Shown here piece after piece: positions 21,301 through 29,814 of a stretch of 30,860 nucleotides of DNA. The first letter of the stretch is position 1, and each line of letters begins with the position of its first letter. The stretch spans positions 1 through 30,860 of the forward strand of contig JALJEE010002402.1 of NCBI GenBank assembly GCA_023231475.1, given 5' to 3'. The position numbers and the translations under genes were made by a program. The notes under the pieces were generated by a model that ran no database searches, was not told the origin of the DNA, and saw only the letters and a list, made by a program, of their open reading frames with translations. This DNA comes from Seison nebaliae. Lineage: Eukaryota > Rotifera > Pararotatoria > Seisonacea > Seisonidae.

Positions 21301-22720
21301 TCTCTGTAACAACCCATGATTTCTCATCTTTATCATTTGGTGTTGCGGTAGTGGAACGACTTCCTTTATCTGAATTTCTTTCATTAATTCCTTCATGCTT
21401 TTCATTTCCATATTCATTATCCTGATTCTTCTGTTGTTCCATCTCATTCTTCAAATCCTCCTTATTACCGTTCTTGTTAGAATTTATTGATGTTGAAGAA
21501 TTATTCGTCATTTTATTCTTCTCATTATTATCATTATAATGATTATTTTGAATTCGATTCTTTTGATGATTCATCGAATTATTATTTCCCTCAAACTGTT
21601 GTTGTTGTTGTTGTTGTTGTTTGGATGGATAAGTGTAATATTCTTTATTATTCTGATTATAATTATCTGTTTTATGATTCATTCGATCATTCGAATGATT
21701 ATTACCATTATTTTGATCATATGATTGATTATTCTTCTGAAGAATATATCGTCTTGATTGATTAGGTAATGAATCTTTTCGATTATTCATCATTCCTTGA
21801 TGCTTCGATCGACCACCACCACCCATTCCTGATTTATCATAACCATAACTATGATGTCCACCAGAATGATTATTATGATGATATTGTTGTTGTTGCTGTT
21901 GATGATGATGATTGGATGGCGAATAATGTTGGTCACGATCACGTTGTGAATCCTTTTTGAGGATTGAAAAAGATTTCGTTGATTTGTTCTGTCGATAATC
22001 CGAATAATTATGAGATGAAGTTAAATTTGAATTAATATTGTCTGTTCGTCTCATATATGAAGTTTGATCTTTCTGATCTTTATTTTGTCGATTTCGGAAT
22101 TCCGAATACGAAGTAGAATTTGTAGATGATTTGTTGGCAGTCGATGTGGTGGTGTTTGGACCATTCAAAAGATTATTCGATTGATTTAATGAAGTTGAAG
22201 TTGAAAAAGAAGTCGTCGTAATTAACGATGCTGCTAATGTCAATGTACCACTAACATTAGGTGGCGTTTGAATTTTAGAAGAATCGATTTGATTATCATT
22301 TCCCTTCCAATTACCTCCATTCGACATTATCGTTGTTGTTGTGTTGGTAGTGTTCGACGTGGTATTTGTCGATTTGCGTTGTGCTTCCGTATCATTTAAT
22401 GACGGGAAATCTTTATCACGATTCCATGGTACACCGCTGACTGGTAAATATCCGGCATTGCCAGGTGTTCCCGATCCAATCGTAACATTTCTCTGTGTCA
22501 AGTCTTCGTTTCGATGAGAGATTATTAGAGACTTCTTCAATCCAGACAAGAGATTCTTCTCTCCATCTTTACCAGTATCTCGATTGGATGACAAATGTGC
22601 ACCAGGCAATTGTCGATTGATGCCTGACACACGTGTCAAATTCTTATTATAATGCGGTTTATTTCCATAAGTTCGATTATTCTGTCTTTTGAAATCCGTC
22701 ATCTTCCTTCCACATATCAC
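17981..22720 (-). CDS. Giant Asn/Gln/His-rich low-complexity protein
   Basis: One uninterrupted frame of 1,579 codons with no intron needed. Much is low complexity: poly-Asn tracts encoded by AAT/AAC repeats, poly-Gln and His-Gln stretches, and Lys/Arg/Asn-rich segments in the C-terminal half. More ordinary segments include NRQLPGAHLSSNRDTGKDGE and VPWNRDKDFPSLND near the N-terminus, SWVVTEKLKEVPTSLSWKDD at about 485, and LQAVVKELDPKQAHNILYDY at about 675. The early DFPSL motif in a Gly/Ser/Asn-rich context is faintly like the N-terminal region of PRRC2/BAT2 RNA-granule proteins, but I would not name it. Composition suggests an RNA-associated, condensate-prone protein (inference). Start: Met1 (MICGRK) or Met7 (MTDFKRQ); the second looks more natural. 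Confidence 0.8.
18297..18333. repeat. (TTA)n trinucleotide tract encoding poly-Asn
   Basis: A near-perfect TTA run of about 37 bp, read on the minus strand as a string of AAT (Asn) codons in the giant protein. Similar shorter tracts lie at about 18042-18075 and 18217-18252. They are prone to length variation. Confidence 0.9.
21598..21621. repeat. (TTG)n tract encoding poly-Gln
   Basis: A run of TTG repeats, read on the minus strand as consecutive CAA codons and giving a poly-Gln tract in the giant protein. Further Gln/His runs occur near 19520-19590 and 21880-21905. Confidence 0.88.
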
Positions 22721-24443
22721 TCCTTCTCCGATAACAAACGAACGACAGCTCTAATTATAGAGAGTACGAATTAGATTTCCCTTAAATAAATTTATCGATT
22801 TTGATCCAGCAATATCTCTCTCGAATCAATCTGACTATCTGTTGACTTTCTTTTTATTCTTTTTGCCGCTTGGATGACTGAAGTTCTTTTTACTTTATGT
22901 ATGTGTGAGTGTGTGTGTGTATGTCTCAACTGTATTTTACTATATGTTTATTTCTCTATTCCAATTTGATAATTTCCACAGATTTTCTCTTTTCAATTCT
23001 CTATTTCCATACAAGAATTCTTCTTCTTATTCAAATACCAAATACACAGACTGAAAAAAAAAACACTTTTGAAAATAATAGAAGTAAGATAATATAAAAA
23101 TTCTATAGAGAATAAAAGGGGTAAAAATTATTTTTATCATTATTATTCTTATTATTTAACCTATTAAATCATCTCTCTACAAATCGAAATGCGAATAGAA
23201 CTCATCTTCCCTTCTCAGATAACCAGTAGAGCAACAAATGCAGATACATGTATGTTTGTCAATCATCAAATAATGACTTCCCTCTGCACATCACAATTGC
23301 ATATGAACAACAGAAATAGTAGGAAGAATTATTAGAAAAACTATCAATTCTACAAATACCAACAAATACTCTCCAAAAACCATAGTTATGAAGATGAATA
23401 TTTATTTATTTATATATAAATACGTTCAATTCATTTTTTTCTCTCATTTTACCTTTTTCCTTTATTCATTATTATAATCAGTTCTCTCGTAACAAAAAAA
23501 ACTTATTCCTTACTCATATGGAATGAGGAGAAACATTGGAAATCATTTAATTTTGAACTATTTTCTTCTAATGATTATTCGGAAACACTCCAACATTAAA
23601 CATTACAAGATTCTGAGAAACATAATATCATCATTATTATTATTATTATCTCTATATCATCTTCGATTCTTCTTTGATTAGTTAGGCATATGCCACTCAA
23701 TAGAGAGAGCATAATTTACTTATATACAAATAATTTTCATTCATTCACAATAAACATTTATTTCAACGTGTAACAACTATACAGATATACAACTTCCTCT
23801 CTTTCTCTTCATTCATTTATAAATTTATATGAATGAATGATTCTATTATTTGTTCTATCCCCCTCTTCTCTCTCTCTCTTTATCTCTCTTCCTCTCTTTT
23901 TTTTTAAAATGGGGAATCACATTAACAAATAAAGAAATAATAAAAAAACTCATTATACTGATTTCCAATATATACAACCAACAAAGTTGTCTTTTCACCG
24001 TTCTATCTGTTAACGTACAATCGCCTCTTCAATTATAAATAGATAGATTTTTTTCAAGAAAGCGTTATCTGCAAATTTCTTCAACATTCATATTATACCG
24101 ATTTTTTAAATTTTAATTACAAATTTTATTTTTTAACTACTTGAACAAATCTTGTCCGTTGTTTGTTTCATTTTTTAAATGAAATATTATGTTTCAAAGA
24201 TCGAATTCTAAGCTTAATCTTCATCATGATTCGTAATACATATCTAAACATATACGTTTCATGGAATTTAAAATTTTCACGCTGTTAATTTGAGGTTTTG
24301 TTTAAATTGTAGATCAGTGTTTCACTCAATTAGAGCAATTGAGCAATTTTAACGAAAAAAAGTGCATTCATTATTTAACCGATATACTATATCATTTTCT
24401 TATATTTAGCTTTAAAAGGTGATTAATATTTCTGTTCATTTCA
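22721..24443. other. Upstream region of giant gene; simple repeats
   Basis: 1.7 kb with no supported exon. It holds a TG run near 22904-22922, an ATT-rich run near 23626-23650, a CT-rich stretch near 23868-23900 and many AT-rich blocks. It probably includes the promoter and 5' UTR of the giant minus-strand gene. The right part may already be decayed transposon sequence. Confidence 0.4.
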
Positions 24444-24764
24444 TCAATCTTCCAAAATTTCGCTTTCCTCAAGTAGTTTGTCCAAGTTTTTGATATTTGA
24501 ATGACAATATAACAGACTTGTGAGTGCTTCCATCCTGAGTCGATTTCTTGTTTTCGATTTTATATACTTCATAATCGAAACCATTCTCTCACATTCACAA
24601 GTCGTGGATGATATAATAAATTCATCTTTGACGAGGTTGTTAATTTTTGGGAATTCATCTTCGTCAATTATCTTCCAATAATCGACCAAAAAACATAATT
24701 TATTATTCGAATGCATCATGGAATTGAAAGGTTGTTTGTGAAATTTATTGGACCGGAATTTCAT
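24444..24764 (-). mobile_element. hAT transposase C-terminal (dimerisation) fragment
   Basis: A 106-codon frame contains the hAT-family dimerisation signature: DYWKIIDEDEFPKINNLVKD, then a small-residue cluster followed by CECERMVSIMKYIKSKTRNR, RLRMEALTSLLYCHSNI and an acidic end. In intact hAT transposases this W..I..(D)EFP..L..A..FL.(I)..S...ER.FS....I....R.RL pattern is the last domain. Only this end is present, and its upstream (minus-strand) edge meets the inverted repeat at 24774-24804. It therefore looks truncated by the insertion to its right. It is a remnant, not an active gene. Confidence 0.72.
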
Positions 24765-24773
24765 TATTTCACA

Positions 24774-24804
24774 TTAATATGCAAATACATCCCCCTAATA
24801 TTTG
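24774..24804. repeat. Left terminal inverted repeat with TTAA
   Basis: TTAA (24774-24777) is followed by the 27-bp sequence TATGCAAATACATCCCCCTA-ATATTTG, ending at 24804. Its reverse complement occurs at 28259-28285 with one mismatch, again directly bordered by TTAA on the outer side. The mirrored flanks show that these are the ends of one inserted element with a TTAA target duplication. Confidence 0.85.
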
Positions 24805-24805
24805 A

Positions 24806-24828
24806 TTAACCCTTTCCGGTCTGAAAGA
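24806..24828. repeat. Possible piggyBac end: TTAA + CCCTTTCCGG
   Basis: Two bases inside the left inverted repeat, TTAA is followed by CCCTTTCCGGTCTGAAAG. PiggyBac ends typically read TTAA then CCC/CCY. The transposase at 25243-26730 runs toward this end, so it could be its 3' terminus. No matching inverted copy (ending in GGGTTAA) is found near 26735-26800, so the partner end is missing or diverged. Confidence 0.4.
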
Positions 24829-24988
24829 AAATAAATTTTGTAAATAAAAATCAATTATTTTTATATACTTTATGTATGTAATTTTTAGTCCTATACATTT
24901 TTGTCACATGTAATTCCCCTCAACGCTGAAAGGCCATATTTGGTCGCTCTCACAACTTTAAATTTTCTTATTAAAAATTTCCTACAAA

Positions 24989-25057
24989 TTGCAGACTCGA
25001 ACCCGTTACAACCTCATGCGAATACTCATAGCTAACCATTACGCTATGGAACGGACA
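24989..25057 (-). other. tRNA-like segment with Pol III A and B boxes (SINE head?)
   Basis: Read on the minus strand, an A box TAGCGTAATGG (25036-25046) and a B box GGGTTCGAGTC (24994-25004) are 42 bases apart, as in tRNA genes. The intervening GGTTAGCTATGAG and TTCGCATGAGG also resemble tRNA-derived SINE heads. Acceptor and T-stem pairing is poor and no good cloverleaf forms, so a working tRNA is unlikely. It is best read as a tRNA-derived SINE head or tRNA pseudogene inside the transposon island. Confidence 0.55.
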
Positions 25058-25242
25058 AAGTAAAAACGTCTTTTGTGTATTTATATTATAGCTTATCAAA
25101 AAAACCAATAAAAAAAATTTACTTACATGTAATATTTCTTACGGGGACCTGTAAAATAATGGAAATAATATTGATATCTGTGAAATTTATTGTTCGAAAA
25201 TAACTAAGATAAATATTTATTGTCAGTGTCAAAATTGTAAGT

Positions 25243-26730
25243 TTATAAATAATTATGATATTTCGGGAAACACACTATGCATAGCCATACGTTGCATTTG
25301 GCACAGCAAAGTGTGCACCTTTTCTTACATATATTGCAAAGTCGTCGAAGGGTGGTTTGTATAATATAATGGTTTTCCATAGATGATGATTCAACAACAT
25401 TGCTGTTGGAAGCTGTTCGAGATTTTTTCCTTTGGCTTCCTCCGTTCGCGAATAATTCTTTCACCAACTGATATCGAAATTGCCTGGAACTTATGTGGCC
25501 ATGATGATTCGAATATAATACATGCGCGTTGGTCACGGCAATATCAATGGAGTAATAAAATAGTGCCATATACCACTTGATACTACGTCTTTTTGCATTA
25601 TGGTACGAACGTAACTGGTCTGAATGTACTACAACTTGTGGACAACGAATATTTACCTTCTTTCCGTCTTTATTTTTTCTTGCGACGTGTGCTGCATCTC
25701 CGGACTTTTCCAACGTACTGACGAAAAATATTTCTTTTTTGTCAACCCATGCGAAACAGTTCACATTTCCGATTTGTTCTTTCTTCCACGATCCTCTTTC
25801 TTTCAGTGATTTGTTGGAAAATGGAAAATTTTTCCGGTTGGAGTGAATTGTTCCGGAATATTTATTGTCATTCTTCAATAGAGTCGAGCATAAATCCATC
25901 GAACTGAAAAATGAATCCGCAAATATATTCAAGTTTTTCATTTTTCCAATTATATCGAGAACAACTCGTTCTCCTAATCCGTGTTTCAACATAACGTTTT
26001 CTTCCTTCCCGACGTAAATGGAAAAATTGTGTATATAACCGGTTTGAGAGTCTGCCAACGACCAAATCTTAAATCCTCGTTTGATTGGTTTCATTGGGTT
26101 ATATTCTATGAACGAACATCTTCCTTTGAAAGCCTGCATCACTTCGTCAATAGAAACGTTATCACGTACTTCACAAACACTCATGCAACGTTCTCTAAGT
26201 GAATTTATAAGGAATCTTATTTTCGTCAATTTATCCTTTTCATCATTTTCCACTGAAACCTCTTTCGATAAGGTTAAGTATTTCAAAAACAATTTATATC
26301 GATCTCTTGACATCATATTTTGGATATAAGTGTTGCACACCAAGAGGTTTGAGGACCATAGTTTGTCAGTTGTGCAATTAGTAAAAGCTCGACCAATTAT
26401 TATTGCGATAAAAACGTAAAACTCATCAGATTGAAACAAGCGTTTAGATCCGATCTCATTTTCCATTTTCGTGTTTGAGTTACGAATTGTATAATCAACT
26501 ATTTCCAACGTCAAAAAAAGTTGGAAATATTCTAGGACACTTTCGGCAGATATTCCTGATTGGAATTTTAGAAGATCGGTATTTTCTTTTTGAGATTCAT
26601 CATCGGCGATAAGTTCCTGTAGATGTGGTTCAAGTGGAAGACTCATTTCGTTCTCATCTTCACTGGAGCAATCAGAATCGGAAGAGTAAAAATAATCCAC
26701 AAAAAAGTAATCCAGTAAAAATAAAAACAT
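25243..26730 (-). mobile_element. piggyBac-like transposase
   Basis: A 495-codon frame with the piggyBac (DDE_Tnp_1_7) fold. An acidic N-terminus (SSDSDCSSEDENE) is followed by a helical domain, then NVSIDEVMQAFKGRC at about 190 (first Asp), NIFADSFFSS at about 268 (second Asp), and SDQLRSYHNAKRRSIKWYM with YYSIDIAVTNAHVLY near 375-400. The C-terminal 40 residues hold paired cysteines (CNICKKRC, CCAKCNVWLCIVC), the Cys-rich domain that binds the element ends. Compared with the piggyBac pattern, the GGVD box just before SDQLRSY appears deleted, removing one catalytic Asp, so the enzyme may be dead. The frame is otherwise intact, which suggests a fairly recent insertion. Translation may begin at Met1 or at MSLPLEP (residue 29). 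Confidence 0.88.
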
Positions 26731-26783
26731 AATATGTGCTTAATAACATCATAATACCATAACTTTAATTTTTCTAATGTTAA

Positions 26784-28023
26784 ATGGTTGTTAAAGTAAA
26801 AGGAAATAATCTTATGTACTACGAAAACGATATTTATAATTTTGAATGCTGTCGTAGTAAAGAAGTAAATTATGTCAGAATGGAGTGTGTGCACAGAAAA
26901 AAAGGATGCAAAGCAAAGGTTTTATTATGTAAGGATTTAGATCGAATCAATGCCAAGAAAGGTCGTCATAAAAATGTTTATGAAAATATGAAGAGATCAG
27001 TTAGGGACAAAGGATATGCGGTTTCCGAAGCAATTAGCAAGGCGGCGGAGAATATTTCAAAGAAAATATGTGACGAATTACCGGAATTGAAGGTTATCAA
27101 GAGGAGTTTGCATAAATACACTTCAATTAACAAGATCCCAGAAGCGAAAGATAAGTTTTTTGATATTCCGTCATGTTCCACAATGCTAAGTGGAGAAAAT
27201 ATAATACAATTCGACAGCGGCAGAGAAGAACAAAAACATATTTACATATCATCAATTCAATGTATGAAGCACCTGGAAGAAGCGCAACATATTTACGTCA
27301 CCCGACATATACTATTTCAACATCGTCCGGAACTGCGTTTTATGCAATTTTATGAAACAAAACTACCAATACGTACAAGAAATTATTCAGTTTTCTGAGA
27401 GAAACCGTGAAAATGAAACCGCGGACAATTACAATGGATTTCGAGATGGTGGCTATCAATGCAGCGACGGAAATTTTTGAAAAATCATCAATTCACGGCT
27501 GCTATTTCCATCTCAAACAGAATATTATGAAATTTGTTCAACGGAATGGTTTAGTCGTGGATTTCAAACAAGATATTGGTATTGGTATTAAAAATGGATA
27601 AATTTCTTCGGAAATTTAAGTTTAATTTCTACAGAAGACGTAGTGGAAGTATTTGGAAACGCGATACATATGGTTCCGGAAAAACTGAAGACTCTCTTTA
27701 CGTATTTTGGGAAGAATTACGTTGGCTCTGACATTCCTAGAAGATATGACATTAAACTTTGGAGCAATTATGATCGACTCATCTCAAATTTGCCCCTAAC
27801 CAACAATTTATCGGAGTCGAATCACAATGGGTTTGCTTCCACTTTTGGTGAGCATACCCTCGATGTTTTCAAATTTATCGAAGCAGTGAAAAAACAATTA
27901 ACTATAGCGAAGATAAAGCTAGCTCAAGAATATTCGTGCAAATCTCCACAACCGTCGTCGCAATTATTGAGTAAGTTAGAAAATTACAAGAAAGAAGACG
28001 CCATCGAGTTTTGCAGAACTTAA
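26784..28023 (+). pseudogene. FLYWCH zinc-finger / MULE transposase, decayed
   Basis: The reading begins in one frame (26784 to about 27290) with a FLYWCH-like zinc finger (YNFECCRSKEVNYVRMEC, then GCKAKVLL) and a DSGREEQKH segment. It then shifts to a second frame. In that frame a TGA at 27353-27355 interrupts, after which come KPRTITMDFEMVAINA (a DDE-type Asp) and HGCYFHLKQ. A second shift near 27595 leads to STEDVVEVFGNAIHMVP and LTNNLSESNHNGF, the Glu region of MULE transposases. At least two frameshifts and one stop make it a pseudogene. Phase changes could in principle be introns, but the in-frame stop and lack of good splice sites argue against that. It is divergent from the piggyBac frame, with 53 bp between starts. 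Confidence 0.75.
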
Positions 28024-28200
28024 AAAATGTAAAGATTTTTTTGTTTTTCATATTTTTTTATGTCTAGTAAATTTTCTGTTTTCTCCTCTTTTTTACAATT
28101 TCTCCTTCTTCCCAAATTTTATTTGCCCTTTTTTGAAAAAATTAAGTAAATTGTATTAGAGAGGTTTTGTCCCAATTTTCAAATTTAACCGTTTGACTTA

Positions 28201-28218
28201 ATTTTTTTTAAAAAAAAT
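28201..28218. repeat. A/T palindrome (A T8 A8 T)
   Basis: A perfect 18-bp palindrome of eight T then eight A within the element, 40 bp inside its right terminal repeat. It is weakly informative by itself because of the base composition. Confidence 0.6.
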
Positions 28219-28258
28219 ATCAGAAAGAGACCATAAAAAAATTTTCAGGGCCATTAAA

Positions 28259-28289
28259 CAAATATTAGAGGGATGTATTTGCATATTAA
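28259..28289. repeat. Right terminal inverted repeat with TTAA
   Basis: A 27-bp sequence at 28259-28285 (CAAATATTAGAGGGATGTAT-TTGCATA), followed by TTAA at 28286-28289. It mirrors the left repeat with one mismatch. The element between the outer TTAA sites is about 3.5 kb and encloses the piggyBac frame, the tRNA-like segment and the MULE pseudogene. Confidence 0.85.
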
Positions 28290-29087
28290 TTGAACCCTTC
28301 TCGAAAATTTGATTTTTTTACAAAATTTCAAACTTTGAATTCGAAAATTAGGAGAGAAATTTTACAAATAAACTTAATAAAAAAGTACTATCTTGAAGAA
28401 CAATTCAAGCTCTTTCTAAATATATCAAATTAAACCTTATACGTTAATTATTTCCTACAAAAAAAGGACATTTTGTAAATTTTCTCCATAATGGTACTGG
28501 AAATTTAAACTACTGGATTTTTTCATACAATCGGTTTTAATCGGCCTTAAATGTTATGGAATTAATTGAGGCGACGTTTTCGGAACTTTCTGCACCCCCT
28601 ATGAATTTTTGCACCCTTTTTTGAAAAATTGCTGCATAGGTATTTTTTGCACCCCTCTTTTTTAATCTATTTTAAACGTATGAGTGGGATTAACTGTACA
28701 AAAGACAGTTTTTTGTTTCGAATTGTATTCTAATTGGATTCCCATTTGATCAGTTTTCAAAACGTCGAAGAATTTAATGGTCTGAGACCATTGGTCTCTT
28801 CCTAAACGCCTATTCGAAAACTAATTATGCTGTTTTCGATTTCTTCAAGATTTTTCTTCTGACTCGGAAATGAAATTTTCATAACATGTGGAAACACATG
28901 ATCAAACATGAAAATCGCGCCACTAAACAATTTTCCGTATCGTAATGTCACCAAATTAATTGGTTAACCATTTGATTCATGAATAATAATAGATAATATC
29001 GACGAATTTTAATAACGGGAATGTTATGAATAATATTAAAATAATTATTACTTAAATGAAGAAAGAGGTTGTTGTTCATTCTTGGTA
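28290..29087. other. Non-coding spacer with palindromes
   Basis: About 800 bp without an exon. It holds three G-C-A-C-C-C motifs in T-rich context (28592, 28611, 28649). An interrupted inverted repeat lies at 28598-28640 (CCTATG/CATAGG and AATTTTT/AAAAATT arms), and a perfect 8-bp-arm palindrome at 28776-28792. It may contain remains of the hAT element that the neighbouring insertion split, but no protein homology is visible. Confidence 0.45.
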
Positions 29088-29757
29088 CTATCTAGGATAT
29101 GGATTCATTTCTCTTAAACTCATTAACTCATTATTGAACTGTTCAGTACCCAGGCCGCTAACAATACTTTCTGGATGCAAACCATATTCATCTTCAGAAT
29201 CATCTTCATCATAGGAATAACGAGGATTACCATGGAATCTTCTGCGTTGCAGAAAACGTTGCATCGGTGTTTCCTCGTTATCAGTTGTTGGGTATTTTTG
29301 TTTCCATTCACGATATTGTTTACAAGAAATAACCAATTCATCTAGAGTTTGATCCAACTCGGGAATTTTATTTTCGATATCACTCAAAATTTCAGCCAGA
29401 AATGTGATAAATTTTCTCATGTCTTAATAATGAACTGATTTGTTGAAACTATATTAGAATTAACCTAATCCGCTGTAGGACACATTCATCATATCTGCAG
29501 ACATGTATAGCTTACTTTTCGTTAGGAAATGACAAACTTTGTAAATTAATAGAACATTCCAATTCAAAGTAAAATTCTTTAAAATTAATTAATAGAGTGA
29601 CAATAATGTAAATAATTATTATTACCTGTCAAGCGCATCGACTGTATATTAACTGGAATATTTATGGTTATTGAAATTAGTTAATTAAAAGTTAACATCT
29701 TTCGCAAATTTGATGAAATCGTTCCGTATTAGTTGTATTTGATAACATTTCCGACAT
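29088..29757 (-). CDS. Unrecognised 163-aa protein, five short exons
   Basis: Exons on the minus strand: 29697-29757, 29626-29652, 29538-29576, 29465-29494 and 29088-29422. The introns are 44, 49, 43 and 42 nt, all GT-AG and all in phase 1; the total of 492 nt is an exact frame. The protein starts MSEMLSNTTNTERFHQICER and has a helical middle (RKFITFLAEILSDIENKIPE, LDQTLDELVISCKQYREW). A basic RFLQRRRFHG follows, then an acidic DEDDSEDEY, ending LREMNPYPR. I do not recognise a family. Only the last exon stands out as an open frame; the upstream exons were placed by splice signals and phase. It starts 55 bp after the RING gene stop on the same strand, so the two could share a transcript. Confidence 0.68.
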
Positions 29758-29782
29758 ATCTTCTTGTAGTTCTGTTCAAATG

Positions 29783-29814
29783 AAAAGTGAAACATACCTG
29801 AACTTTTCACTTTT
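29783..29814. other. Inverted repeat in the 55-bp gap between tandem genes
   Basis: AAAAGTGAAA (29783-29792) and its exact reverse complement TTTCACTTTT (29805-29814) flank a 12-nt loop and overlap the stop codon of the RING gene. A stem-loop here could mark a cleavage or processing site between the two messages, but the sequence is AT-rich and chance is possible. Confidence 0.5.

Noticed and set aside
18297-21621. CRISPR-like or tandem array from regularly spaced trinucleotide tracts
   Set aside because: The tracts are simple coding microsatellites with no conserved repeat-spacer structure, and the genome is eukaryotic.
24989-25057. A functional tRNA gene
   Set aside because: A and B boxes are present, but acceptor, D- and T-stems do not pair well, so no cloverleaf forms.
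26081-26329. Plus-strand frames antisense to the piggyBac transposase (also 25577-25846, 25981-26202)
   Set aside because: They lie wholly within the transposase coding region and have no recognisable features.
28849-28920. Similarity between this stretch (CATAACATGTGGAAA) and the left-edge RT scrap (CATAACATGCGGAAA)
   Set aside because: The match is limited to about 15 bases, and the YVDD coding does not continue here. Probably chance.
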